From the NCBI RefSeq assembly GCF_001693775.2, contig NZ_MBEW02000022.1, positions 1-32,615 of the forward strand: 32,615 bases of DNA, read 5' to 3'. The DNA comes from Criibacterium bergeronii (lineage in GTDB: Bacteria > Bacillota > Clostridia > Peptostreptococcales > Filifactoraceae). The notes under the pieces are model-generated. The model was not told the DNA's origin and did no database searches. It saw nothing but the letters and a program-made list of their open reading frames with translations. Below, one piece after another: positions 14,965-22,133 of this stretch. The position numbers and the translations under genes were made by a program. Position 1 is the stretch's first letter; every line of letters begins with the position of its first letter.

Positions 14965-15411
14965 TCAGATATTTTTCATTAGCCATTTAACATCTTTTGC
15001 CCATTTATCAGCGTTTGGCGGGCAATATATCCTTGCAATGTCATCTATGCTTTTGCCCTTGTAAAGCTCATTATTTAAAAGCTTTGCAAGATATTGCAAT
15101 GATTCTTTCTTGCTGTTAAAAGCTCTGTAGCCACCTTTGCCCGTTATACCGAAATAGTTGTAACTGTTTGACAAGCATTTGCCGTAGCCGCTTTCAAGAG
15201 CACCTATAGCATAAATCGCTTTATAGTTTATTTTTTCGTTTTGCTCAATCATGTACAAAGTGTAAGCCATATCAGAAAGATAAGTGTCTTTTACTTGCCT
15301 GTAAATTTCGTTTTCGCTCATGTTTGATATTTCATAAAAACTCTCACTTGCTTGCACCGGTGATATTTGTAAAAATATAACCAAACAAGTGGCAGCAATG
15401 ATTTTAAACAT
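14965..15411 (-). CDS. Secreted glucosaminidase-like cell-wall hydrolase (GH73-type)
   Basis: A 148-residue protein with a clear signal peptide (MFKIIAATCLVIFLQISPVQA, cut before SES) and a compact lysozyme-like domain: YKAIYAIGALESGYGKCLSN holds the expected catalytic Glu, followed by the family hallmarks SYNYFGITGKGGYRAFNSKK and ESLQYLAKLLNNE. It would cleave peptidoglycan glycan strands outside the membrane. No wall-binding domain is present. It is placed in the replication block between RusA and the late regulator, overlapping rusA by 8 bases, far from the expected lysis cassette. ATG at 15411 follows GAGGTGAATA. Confidence 0.85.
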   Translation of the reverse strand: MFKIIAATCLVIFLQISPVQASESFYEISNMSENEIYRQVKDTYLSDMAYTLYMIEQNEKINYKAIYAIGALESGYGKCLSNSYNYFGITGKGGYRAFNSKKESLQYLAKLLNNELYKGKSIDDIARIYCPPNADKWAKDVKWLMKNI

Positions 15412-15781
15412 TATTCACCTCAATTAATTCTATCTCCACTCTCGGATTTTGCTTGTCGTAAAGCACTCTTGAACCGTCGTGACTTGCAACGATGCTGCAA
15501 TTGTCGTCGTCAATTACACCCGCCTTTACCAAAATATCGCAGGTAGCCTCAAGCAAATTGACAAGGTCCACCCTGCCTCTTGTAGGCATATAATACACAC
15601 AGCACATATTGCAAGGCGTGTTCAGCTTCAGCCTTTTATCGCCGGTTATTTGTCTTAGGCAGTCTTTTTGATAAAGCTCAAACTGTTTTGACGGCAATAC
15701 TTTTGTGTAATTGCCGCATCTTACCACTCTGGAGCTGTTTTTCTTAGTGATTGGTCTGCCGTAAAGCGTCAAATTAATCAT
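15404..15781 (-). CDS. rusA: RusA-family Holliday junction resolvase
   Basis: A 125-residue protein with the RusA pattern: LYGRPITKKNSSRVVR at the N-terminus, the acidic segment RVDLVNLLEATCDILVKAGV, the DDDN that follows, and a final VEIELIEV strand. The acidic residues bind metal and cut four-way DNA junctions, resolving recombination and replication intermediates before packaging. I choose the ATG at 15781 because GAGGTAAAGACT places a ribosome site correctly; an upstream start at 15802 would bury it in coding sequence. It overlaps both neighbours. Confidence 0.9.
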   Translation of the reverse strand: MINLTLYGRPITKKNSSRVVRCGNYTKVLPSKQFELYQKDCLRQITGDKRLKLNTPCNMCCVYYMPTRGRVDLVNLLEATCDILVKAGVIDDDNCSIVASHDGSRVLYDKQNPRVEIELIEVNNV

Positions 15782-16130
15782 AGTCTTTACCTCGCAAATC
15801 ATTTATTGACATTTGGGCTTTATTGATGTCTTTTAGATAAATTTCTCCGCACATATCCTCTAAGGCCTTGTCTTGGCAAGGCAATTTGCCTAAAGTCTGA
15901 TTTTTTTGTTGCAAGGTTGAGCAAACCTTGAAATCAAACATTGGACTTTTGCACATCCTGCCGGTTACTTCGTCTACTTGTTCAAATGTTTCAACGGTCA
16001 ATTTTAGAGTAATATCCCCTTTTTCAAAGTTTTCATTTACCAATTTTTCTGCAAGCTGCTTTATGTGTTTGTCTAAATCTATTAACATTTCCCCAAACAA
16101 TTCGTGGTTTTCTAAGCTTAATTTTTCCAT
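15774..16130 (-). CDS. Phage early protein, replication-terminator-like family
   Basis: The 118-residue protein begins MEKLSLENHELFGEMLIDLD and has the strand DITLKLTVETFEQVDEV, then FDFKVCSTLQQKNQTLGKLP and a short basic end. The pattern resembles a family of small Firmicute-phage proteins often labelled replication terminator protein, a label without proven function. It lies between the DnaD-like initiator and rusA with overlaps. ATG at 16130 has GGGGTAAATC upstream. Confidence 0.6.
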   Translation of the reverse strand: MEKLSLENHELFGEMLIDLDKHIKQLAEKLVNENFEKGDITLKLTVETFEQVDEVTGRMCKSPMFDFKVCSTLQQKNQTLGKLPCQDKALEDMCGEIYLKDINKAQMSINDLRGKDYD

Positions 16131-16151
16131 GATTTACCCCTTTTCAAATAT

Positions 16152-16985
16152 TTAGTTGTTTTGAAATAAAACCCTTTCAAGCTCCTGCTCGCTGATATCA
16201 GTCTCGTTGTAGCTAAGCCTTTGTTTTTGTGCACGATTTGCCCGTACATTTTGACTCGGCTTATTTTCTTTAACCTCATAAAGCTGAGGATATCCCGCAA
16301 TGGTAGAGTATTTAAGGCTCTCAATCCTTGATTTATCATCTTTAAACTCTAAAAGCCTTTTAAATACTTCTGATAAAGATGTCTTAGTCAACTCGTTGCC
16401 TTTTTCCTTACGCATTTGAGCATAGTTAAATAAAGCTGTTTTAAGCTCTTGGTTGTTAGTATAGTTAGATATACTGTCTTGGATTTCTTGTATTAAATTT
16501 TCATGGTTCAGGTTCTCGCGCGCACGCGCGTTAATAATATAATTATTATTAGTTTTAGTTATGTTATTTAATGGTCGCATATCTGTTGCATAATCGTTGC
16601 AAACTGTGTCGCATATCTGTTGCATGACCGTTACATTTTGCGTCGCATTTTGCGTCGCATTTTGCAACGCATTTTGCGTCGCATTTTGCGTCGCATGACT
16701 TGAATTTGATATATCTATAAGCTTGTATTTGCAAGCTTTGTTGCCATTTCCCAGCTTAAAATCTATCAATCCTTGTTGTTTTAATATATTTCTGTTTCTA
16801 ACTATTGTACTTTTATTTAGCCCTGTCATTAATTCAATCGTTTGATTTGCTACTGTAAACCACTCTATCCAAGCACATCTATTGTTTATGAATGCTAAAG
16901 CATTCCATAAAGCAATTTGTCCTGTAGATAACGGATTTAGGAGCTGCGAATCGTAAAACGCACTGATTAATTTAAAATAGTTCAT
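16152..16985 (-). CDS. DnaD-like replication initiator / replisome organiser
   Basis: The 277-residue protein has an N-terminal winged-helix domain (MNYFKLISAFYDSQLLNPLS through GLIDFKLGNGNKACKYKLIDI, about residues 1-95), a repetitive linker of Asn-Ala-Thr-Gln units (about 97-117) and a C-terminal DnaD-like domain (ISNYTNNQELKTALFNYAQM to STIAGYPQLYEV). Such proteins bind the phage origin and recruit host helicase loaders. The linker is encoded by 12-bp direct repeats, so the origin may be inside the gene, as in lambda O. ATG at 16985 follows AGAGGTGACTAATC. No phage DnaC-type loader gene is seen nearby, so host proteins are probably used. Confidence 0.8.
   Translation of the reverse strand: MNYFKLISAFYDSQLLNPLSTGQIALWNALAFINNRCAWIEWFTVANQTIELMTGLNKSTIVRNRNILKQQGLIDFKLGNGNKACKYKLIDISNSSHATQNATQNALQNATQNATQNVTVMQQICDTVCNDYATDMRPLNNITKTNNNYIINARARENLNHENLIQEIQDSISNYTNNQELKTALFNYAQMRKEKGNELTKTSLSEVFKRLLEFKDDKSRIESLKYSTIAGYPQLYEVKENKPSQNVRANRAQKQRLSYNETDISEQELERVLFQNN
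16509..16697. other. Candidate phage replication origin inside the initiator gene
   Basis: Three elements cluster: five 12-bp iterons of cattttgcgtcg (16634-16693, the third with two changes), two 17-bp copies of tcgcatatctgttgcat (16575-16591 and 16609-16625), and an AT-rich stretch (about 16533-16571) next to an alternating CG tract (cgcgcgcacgcgcg near 16517-16532). Iterons plus an easily melted region inside the initiator gene are typical of theta-type phage origins. Confidence 0.6.
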
Positions 16986-16998
16986 GATTAGTCACCTC

Positions 16999-17715
16999 TT
17001 AGCAAATAACTACGCTTTCACCTGTAGCTTTTGCTATCTCTTTTTTTATAACGACTTCGTCACAATTGCTATTAGATAAATGAAGTACGTATATTTTTTT
17101 TAGCTTTCTTAAGTCATTAGCCTTTAAAAAACCTAAAGCTGTCTCTAAACTCATATGATTGTTTACAATCCTGTTTCTTAAATTCATGTCCAAAATTTTA
17201 TCCTTAACATTTTTATCAATAATTGATTTGATGTAGTTGCATTCAATCATAAGATGTGTAACGTCATTAACTTTATAAGGGCTGTATGCTGTATCTGTCA
17301 TAAAAAGCAGCCTTTGCCCATAAGAGTCAGTAATTATAAAGTTAATAGGTTCCTTAGTGTCATGTATGCTTAAAATTGGTTTTAAATGTGTGTTTTTTAT
17401 TATTTCATCAACATATATAAAATTACCGTTATGATTAAAAATTTTTGTCCTATGATGCTTTAATACACCCAGCTCTTGTGCTGTGCCTAAACTCATATAA
17501 CAATCAATGCCGGCTTTTAATAAGTCTTTGACTGACCTAGCATGGTCTTTGTGACTATGAGATATCAGACAAGCGTCTATATCACTTACTTTATAATTTA
17601 GCTTTCTTTGTATTTCTTTATAACTGATACCACACTCAATTAAGAGCGTGATATCCGGCGTCTTTAACAAATAACAATTGCCTCGGCTTCCGCTTGCTAA
17701 AATTTCAATGTTCAT
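16999..17715 (-). CDS. Metallo-beta-lactamase-fold hydrolase (YycJ/WalJ-like)
   Basis: The 238-residue protein begins MNIEILASGSRGNCYLLKTP and contains the metal motif ISHSHKDHARSVKDL (HxHxDH), a later LLFMTDTAY with metal-ligand Asp, and terminal VLHLSNSNCDE. This is the YycJ/WalJ-like branch of the MBL fold, whose members include nucleases and exonuclease-like enzymes. The expected third-position histidine (IVNNHMSLETA) is present. Immediately upstream is RecT, so a DNA-processing role in recombination is likely. ATG at 17715 follows AGAGGTGTTAC. Confidence 0.85.
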   Translation of the reverse strand: MNIEILASGSRGNCYLLKTPDITLLIECGISYKEIQRKLNYKVSDIDACLISHSHKDHARSVKDLLKAGIDCYMSLGTAQELGVLKHHRTKIFNHNGNFIYVDEIIKNTHLKPILSIHDTKEPINFIITDSYGQRLLFMTDTAYSPYKVNDVTHLMIECNYIKSIIDKNVKDKILDMNLRNRIVNNHMSLETALGFLKANDLRKLKKIYVLHLSNSNCDEVVIKKEIAKATGESVVIC

Positions 17716-17724
17716 GTAACACCT

Positions 17725-18525
17725 CTAAAAAGGAGCTTCTATATCGTCATCTGCTGCATCTATAGCTTCTATATCAATTACATTTTTATTATCTATCTTT
17801 TCTATGTCTATAACCTCTTTGTTTGCGTTTTGATTTATTTGTTGTTGCAGTTCATCGTCATTTTCTTTTGCTATAGCTTCTTGCATTTGTGTACTTAAAA
17901 CGCCGTATTTACTTAGTAATAACCTTAATACAGTCTTTGTAGCCATTGCCGAAAAGTCGCTTTGCCAAGGTCCGTTTTTAAATGCCTTTGAAAACCTTTG
18001 AGCGTGCGTTGTCATTTCTTGTTTGCTCATATACAAACACTTTTCAAAACCATTTGTCAGCTTAAAGTATGCGAAATATCCTGTCTCATTGTCATTTTTT
18101 TTATCGCCTAATATTTCAACGGTACCTGCAAGTCTATTTTCTTTTACCTCTTCACCCTCATACACAGCGCCCGCATTTATATGCTTGTATTGACCGGTAC
18201 GCATTGCTAACTGTATATATCCCTTGTAGCCTATTTGAAATTGCGGTGCTTTACCATAAGGCACAATATACGCAAAGCCGAGCCCCTTATTTATAGGTAG
18301 ATTAAGCGTTGCCGCTTTTAAAGCTTCCATGGCTACATCTTTTGGTTCGCACTTTTGTAGATAGCCATCTGAGTTGTAAAGGTCTATCAAAGACGAGATA
18401 AAAGCTCCTGCATTCATCTTGAGTGCCTGCTCAAACATTTGATTTATCCCTTTGTTTGCCAGCAGGTTTTTCATTTGATTTATAGGCGTTACCTGTGTGG
18501 CTGTTTGTTGCATTTGGTTGTTCAT
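17725..18525 (-). CDS. recT: RecT-family single-strand annealing recombinase
   Basis: The 266-residue protein anneals complementary single strands during phage recombination. Typical RecT segments are visible: CEPKDVAMEALKAATLNLPI, LGFAYIVPYGKAPQFQIGYK, GYIQLAMRTGQYKHINAGAV, and FSAMATKTVLRLLLSKYG. The low-complexity Asp/Ile-rich C-terminus ends DDDIEAPF. I prefer the ATG at 18525 because GGAGGTAAATAAT precedes it; the ATG at 18540 overlaps that ribosome site. The usual partner exonuclease (RecE/YqaJ) is missing from the window. Confidence 0.93.
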   Translation of the reverse strand: MNNQMQQTATQVTPINQMKNLLANKGINQMFEQALKMNAGAFISSLIDLYNSDGYLQKCEPKDVAMEALKAATLNLPINKGLGFAYIVPYGKAPQFQIGYKGYIQLAMRTGQYKHINAGAVYEGEEVKENRLAGTVEILGDKKNDNETGYFAYFKLTNGFEKCLYMSKQEMTTHAQRFSKAFKNGPWQSDFSAMATKTVLRLLLSKYGVLSTQMQEAIAKENDDELQQQINQNANKEVIDIEKIDNKNVIDIEAIDAADDDIEAPF

Positions 18526-18579
18526 ATTATTTACCTCCATTTCTTATATCATCATTCAAAAACTGCTCTTTTTTTGTAA

Positions 18580-20472
18580 TTAACATATTTTTAGCTCCTT
18601 TTCTTTGCTCACTTGCAATTTAATCATTTGCGTGTTCATCTTTTTTATATCATTTATGCTTTCTGCATTGTCCACAAATACAGGTACATATTTATCAAGC
18701 TTTGTGCTAATTGTTTTTATTATGTCAAGACCTGCATTTATCTTGCCGGCCGAGTTTAAATCGCTGTACGGTACACTGTCTATAGTAGCTTCGCAAGTAG
18801 GAATAAGACCTCCGTTTATCTGCTCGTCAAACAGCTTGAATTTTACCGTGTCAAACATTGAGTTGATTTTATCTGTAACTGCATCAGCATAGGCTTTTTC
18901 GTAAAGCTCCACTATATATAGATACTTTTGTGCTTCTTCGTAAGTTTTGGCAAGCTCCTTTTCTTCCAGCTCATATTTTTCTATCTGCTGTTTTATGTCC
19001 TGATTTATCTTTTGACTTGCCAATTGCTGGTTTATCTCATCCAGCTTTTGTTGTAGCTCCAGCTTTTTCTTTTCGTTTTCTTCGTCAGAGCTTGCTCCTA
19101 TGTCTGAAAGTTCTTTTTTTACCTTGTCTATTTCTCTTTGCACGTCCGCTGTCTTACTTGACGTGTCAGCAGGCTTTATTTGGCTTTTTTCATCCTTTAA
19201 GGTATCATATATCATTTTTAGCTTTTCTTCTTGTTGTAGAGCGTTTTGCAAGGTCATTTTTAAGCTTTCTATTTCACTTGAGCTTTTATTTTTTACTTTT
19301 ATTAGTTCTTGGCTCTGACTTTCTATATGTTCAAGTTCTTCAGATTTTTTCTCATTAAACTCTTCAATTATTTTTTGTATCTGTTCATTAGGTAGCGTTT
19401 GCTTGCAAGTAGGGCATATATTATCACCGCTATATTTTTTCTTTTTAATTTCAACCCACTGTGAGCGCTTTTCTAGAAGCTTTTTTTCTACTGCATCTAC
19501 TTCTTCTTGGTGCTTTTTTATGTCATATTCGGCTTGTTTTTTGATTTTTTCTGTTTTGTCTATTTCTGATATCATATTTGATAGTTTTTCGTCGATATCT
19601 GTTATTTTTTGTCTGTAGTCTTTTTGTGCATTTATGTCTATTTGTGATTTTTGCATTTCAAGCTGTGCAAGCTCACCTGTAAGCTGTCTTATCCTTTGTG
19701 CTGTAAGGTTTGTAGGCTCAAGCTCACCTGTTGTGACCTTGAGAGAGCCTAATGTTATATTTTTTTGCATTTCAAGCTCATCAAAGTTGTACTGTCTTAT
19801 CTGCTTTTGTATTTCGTCAATTCTTATTGGTATTTCTTTTAGTTTTTCGTTTGCTTTTTTTGCTTGAGATTTGTATTTTGCTTTTATCTCGTCTATTGTG
19901 TATTTGTCAAGCTCCAGCCTTTCAAAGTCTTTATTTTCATTGCTTATGTCCAACTTGTCACTAATTTCGACAAGTTCGGTTAACAATTTCCTTTTTTCCT
20001 CTTTTTTTAGTACCTCGTTGAAGTAAAAAGGATTGCTAAGTAGCTTAAACTCATCTTCTGTTATGATAGAGCCTATTCTGTCTTGATACTCTTTTTTCTT
20101 GATTGGTACGTCATTGATATAGTAATCTGTTGCATGACCGGTAAAATCTGCCTTTGTCTGTCCTCGTTTTTTAGTCCATATTTCCTTGTATACCTTTTTG
20201 AAGGTGTAATTTACCTCGTCTATTTCAAATACACCCTCTACACTGTGCTCAATGTTCGGTATGGCTTTGCCGTCAGCTCCTATGGTCTTTATCTCAAAGT
20301 CAGATCTGTTTTGACTGTCCTTGTCCCATAGCAAATAACTGTATGCATCAAATATAGTGGTCTTGCCTGTAGCGTTGTCGCCTGATATAGTAGTATCATA
20401 CTTAAAATCTATATTTTTATTTTTTATGCCTTTAAAATTGGTTAATTCAAGGCTTTTAAGCTCTATTTTCAA
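18580..20472 (-). CDS. SbcC/Rad50-like ATPase with zinc hook
   Basis: A 630-residue SMC-like protein. Walker A is GDNATGKTT (residues 31-39). Two long coiled coils (about 195-345 and 365-530) flank a zinc hook CPTC (Cys353, Cys356). The C-terminal lobe has a signature-like DLNSAGKINAGLDIIKTI and a Walker B-like VPVFVDNAESI. It is much shorter than host SbcC, as in phage AAA_23 proteins. It probably tethers DNA ends and, with a nuclease partner, prepares strands for RecT. The start is TTG at 20472 with AGGAGGA four bases upstream. A regulatory inverted repeat lies just before it. Confidence 0.9.
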   Translation of the reverse strand: MKIELKSLELTNFKGIKNKNIDFKYDTTISGDNATGKTTIFDAYSYLLWDKDSQNRSDFEIKTIGADGKAIPNIEHSVEGVFEIDEVNYTFKKVYKEIWTKKRGQTKADFTGHATDYYINDVPIKKKEYQDRIGSIITEDEFKLLSNPFYFNEVLKKEEKRKLLTELVEISDKLDISNENKDFERLELDKYTIDEIKAKYKSQAKKANEKLKEIPIRIDEIQKQIRQYNFDELEMQKNITLGSLKVTTGELEPTNLTAQRIRQLTGELAQLEMQKSQIDINAQKDYRQKITDIDEKLSNMISEIDKTEKIKKQAEYDIKKHQEEVDAVEKKLLEKRSQWVEIKKKKYSGDNICPTCKQTLPNEQIQKIIEEFNEKKSEELEHIESQSQELIKVKNKSSSEIESLKMTLQNALQQEEKLKMIYDTLKDEKSQIKPADTSSKTADVQREIDKVKKELSDIGASSDEENEKKKLELQQKLDEINQQLASQKINQDIKQQIEKYELEEKELAKTYEEAQKYLYIVELYEKAYADAVTDKINSMFDTVKFKLFDEQINGGLIPTCEATIDSVPYSDLNSAGKINAGLDIIKTISTKLDKYVPVFVDNAESINDIKKMNTQMIKLQVSKEKELKIC

Positions 20473-20504
20473 ATGTTCCTCCTGTTATATTTGACATTTT
20501 TCAA

Positions 20505-20557
20505 ATTATAGGATATACTCTAAATGACCTCTCTAAATGTGATATTTAGAGTATATC
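20505..20557 (-). promoter_or_regulatory. Inverted repeat and -10-like box upstream of the zinc-hook ATPase gene
   Basis: A perfect 14-bp inverted repeat, GATATACTCTAAAT (20512-20525) and ATTTAGAGTATATC (20544-20557), with an extra ctctaaat copy (20531-20538), is followed on the minus strand by TATAAT (20510-20505). The repeat would cover the -35 region, as an operator would. No clear -35 is present, so it may instead act as an mRNA hairpin. Confidence 0.5.
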
Positions 20558-20562
20558 TAGCT

Positions 20563-20796
20563 TCATTGGAGCTTTTGCAGTCTTATGCAAGAGCTCTTTT
20601 CTTTTTTTTCATCGCATCTGACCTCAATAGCATCAGTAATACATAAAACCTCATATTGCCCCCTAGTTATCTTCCTGCCGTCTTCTAACAGCAGGCAGCC
20701 ATCACGATTAAGCATAACCTCTTTTTTGTAGAGTTTATATTTAATAGACTCTATACAGATGACATCGCCCGCCTTAATATCTTTAAAATTCTTAAT
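20563..20796 (-). CDS. Small early protein with a possible ATT start (77 aa)
   Basis: This is an open frame with coding-like content (IKNFKDIKAGDVICIESIKY, then LLLEDGRKITRGQYEVLCIT and IEVRCDEKKEK) and no ATG, GTG or TTG near its beginning. The upstream site AAGGGGGTGG is strong and lies six bases before an ATT at 20796. ATT initiation is rare but known (infC). Alternatively a start codon was lost and the gene is dying. The C-terminal codons form a hairpin (GAGCTCTTGCA / TGCAAAAGCTC). The function is unknown. Confidence 0.5.
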   Translation of the reverse strand: MKNFKDIKAGDVICIESIKYKLYKKEVMLNRDGCLLLEDGRKITRGQYEVLCITDAIEVRCDEKKEKSSCIRLQKLQ

Positions 20797-20814
20797 AAGT
20801 AGCCACCCCCTTAT

Positions 20815-21000
20815 TTAAAAAGTCCCCGAATATAAATCCCCTAAACAATTATATAAATCTTGCATCAAACACTTAAACTCCTCGTCCTCTTTACTATCCA
20901 CTTCTACGTCCCTTTGAGACTCCAGCCAATCCTCCGTTGCTATAACAAGTGCATTCAGTTCATCTTTAGACAAAGATACCTTTACAGCCTCCACCTTCAT
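20815..21000 (-). CDS. Small acidic early protein (61 aa)
   Basis: Starting at the ATG at 21000, five bases after a G-rich ribosome site (GGGGGGG), the protein reads MKVEAVKVSLSKDELNALVI, then ATEDWLESQRDVEVDSKEDE and a helical end. A frame extends upstream to 21036, but that part overlaps the previous gene and lacks a ribosome site. It resembles short helical phage proteins of unknown role. It is followed by the 77-aa frame. Confidence 0.65.
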   Translation of the reverse strand: MKVEAVKVSLSKDELNALVIATEDWLESQRDVEVDSKEDEEFKCLMQDLYNCLGDLYSGTF

Positions 21001-21017
21001 TAGAACCCCCCCCATTT

Positions 21018-21140
21018 TTACATTTTCTTTAAACACTGACTCATAACATACCTGTTAAACTCCTCATTATTTTTGATAAAGTTGTCCTTAAGCCTTTTTT
21101 TCCTCTTTAAGCTTTTCATAAATTTAAATAATCTCATCAT
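21018..21140 (-). CDS. Small basic early protein (40 aa)
   Basis: ATG at 21140 behind GGTGAGGGGTA encodes MMRLFKFMKSLKRKKRLKDN and then FIKNNEEFNRYVMSQCLKKM. It is a highly basic, amphipathic short protein with no recognised family. It fits neatly between the preceding truncated helix protein and the 61-aa gene, with ordinary spacing. It is too short for most gene finders. Confidence 0.55.
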   Translation of the reverse strand: MMRLFKFMKSLKRKKRLKDNFIKNNEEFNRYVMSQCLKKM

Positions 21141-21152
21141 TACCCCTCACCT

Positions 21153-21317
21153 TTAATTAACATTTTCATTTCTATTACTCAAATACATAGCATATTCAGC
21201 CGAATACAACATATATTTTGATAAAATACCGTTCAATTTCTCGATTTCATCGTCCTTTTGCTGTATGATAAGCTCCAGCCTTTTTCTTTCAAAGGGCGAG
21301 AGTCGATACAAGCCCAT
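21153..21317 (-). pseudogene. Truncated copy of the HTH-coiled-coil protein (coiled coil only)
   Basis: This 54-codon frame reads MGLYR then LSPFERKRLELIIQQKDDEI and LSKYMLYSAEYAMYLSN. It is closely similar to the second half of the HTH protein at 24950-25303 (LSPFERKRLELIIQQKQAEI and SKFMAYSAEYAMYLND), but the DNA-binding half is missing. It overlaps the end of the 91-aa gene by 29 bases in another frame, marking the deletion junction. It could be translated by coupling and interfere with the full-length paralogue by heterodimerisation, or simply be debris. Confidence 0.75.
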
Positions 21318-21564
21318 ATATCGCTAGTTCTACAACTATATCTAACGCTGTTCTTTGGTCGCTGTATCTACAATTGGGTTTAGTGTGTATTCTTGGATCT
21401 TTATCTTCCCAATCTAAAATACTTACACATTCCTTGCTTAAAAAAATCATTTTGCACCCTCTAGCTACGCATAAGTAATAACAATCATTTTTCCCATATT
21501 CGCCTTTACACTTTTTAAAGCCGTAATCTTTGTATGTTTCTATTGGTTTTGTTGGCTTAATCAT
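21289..21564 (-). CDS. Cys-containing early protein, paralogue A (91 aa)
   Basis: The protein begins MIKPTKPIETYKDYGFKKCK and continues CYYLCVARGCKMIFLSKE and DPRIHTKPNCRYSDQRTALD. Five or six cysteines with Arg/Lys neighbours suggest a small metal-binding fold, but no family is recognised. Most residues match the 89-aa paralogue at 25340-25609. The C-terminus has been replaced by VSTLAL at the duplication junction. ATG at 21564 has AAGAGGTGTAACTG before it. Confidence 0.7.
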   Translation of the reverse strand: MIKPTKPIETYKDYGFKKCKGEYGKNDCYYLCVARGCKMIFLSKECVSILDWEDKDPRIHTKPNCRYSDQRTALDIVVELAIYGLVSTLAL

Positions 21565-21567
21565 CAG

Positions 21568-21999
21568 TTACACCTCTTGTTCATATGTTGCAATAACATT
21601 TAACAACCCTTGTACGATATCTGCTGCCACTTCCTCTACTAAATTGTGTTTATCAACTACGTTCGTAATATTAAACACGGTCCCTTCCTTTAAGTATTGT
21701 TTCGAAACTTCATTTACTGACTTTAATATTCCTTCCTCTAGTTCCTCTTTGTTATCTACAACCCAATCTGATATATCTTGTTGAATATCTTCTATTGCTT
21801 TTGTGTATACAAACTTTGCGTCCTCTAGGTCTAGTGTTTTATCTGTGAATGAAACGTGTGAAGTTGTTTTGTTTATTCTATTTTCTCCTATGGCGACATA
21901 TTTAATCGTTTCGCTTACATAGTCTATATTTGCTATCGCTCCTGCTCTGATTTCTTCTCCTGTGTTGGTGTTAATTATTTTAAATTCTGGTAATATCAT
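21568..21999 (-). CDS. Acidic early protein, paralogue A (143 aa)
   Basis: The protein starts MILPEFKIINTNTGEEIRAG and ends with the helix VQGLLNVIATYEQEV. It matches the 130-aa protein at 25612-26004 at both ends, with an insertion of about 13 residues in the first third. It is acidic, with long helices in the second half (DLEDAKFVYTKAIEDIQQDI). The function is unknown. The ATG at 21999 follows AAAGGGGCAAAGGCAA, and the gene is coupled to the 91-aa gene, 3 bases away. Confidence 0.7.
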   Translation of the reverse strand: MILPEFKIINTNTGEEIRAGAIANIDYVSETIKYVAIGENRINKTTSHVSFTDKTLDLEDAKFVYTKAIEDIQQDISDWVVDNKEELEEGILKSVNEVSKQYLKEGTVFNITNVVDKHNLVEEVAADIVQGLLNVIATYEQEV

Positions 22000-22053
22000 T
22001 TGCCTTTGCCCCTTTCTTTTTCGTATCCGTCTTTTATTTTTAGAAGCGGTAAT

Positions 22054-22122
22054 TTAATTAGCGTTTTCTAATTTCTCCATTATTTGCAGGTTTGGTACTT
22101 TCTTTGTGTCGCTCTGTTCCAT
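22054..22122 (-). pseudogene. Truncated C-terminal fragment of the 94-aa gene duplicate
   Basis: The 22-codon frame MEQSDTKKVPNLQIMEKLENAN ends with IMEKLENAN, matching YKQIMEKLEKAN at the C-terminus of the protein at 26057-26341. DNA similarity begins at about 22088. The first part (MEQSDTKKVPN) is unrelated and derives from the junction. It shows that the duplication began inside the 94-aa gene. Confidence 0.6.
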
Positions 22123-22133
22123 TTTTCATCTCT

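Larger units (their letters stand above)
21153..22088 (-). repeat. Diverged, truncated duplicate of the block 24950-26091
   Basis: The order unknown protein tail, 143-aa protein, 91-aa protein, HTH-protein tail mirrors the block at 26091-24950 (94-aa, 130-aa, 89-aa, HTH). Intergenic DNA is also similar (ttgcccctttctttt and cttttatttttagaagcggtaa near 22010-22050 against 26010-26050). Both flanking genes of this copy are truncated. Confidence 0.85.

Noticed and set aside
16118..16339. 73-codon minus frame overlapping the 3' end of the DnaD-like gene
   Set aside because: It lies almost entirely within the initiator gene in another frame, with no ribosome site.
16575..16697. Short direct repeats considered as CRISPR
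   Set aside because: Units of 12 bp abut each other and are inside a coding gene; they fit origin iterons better.
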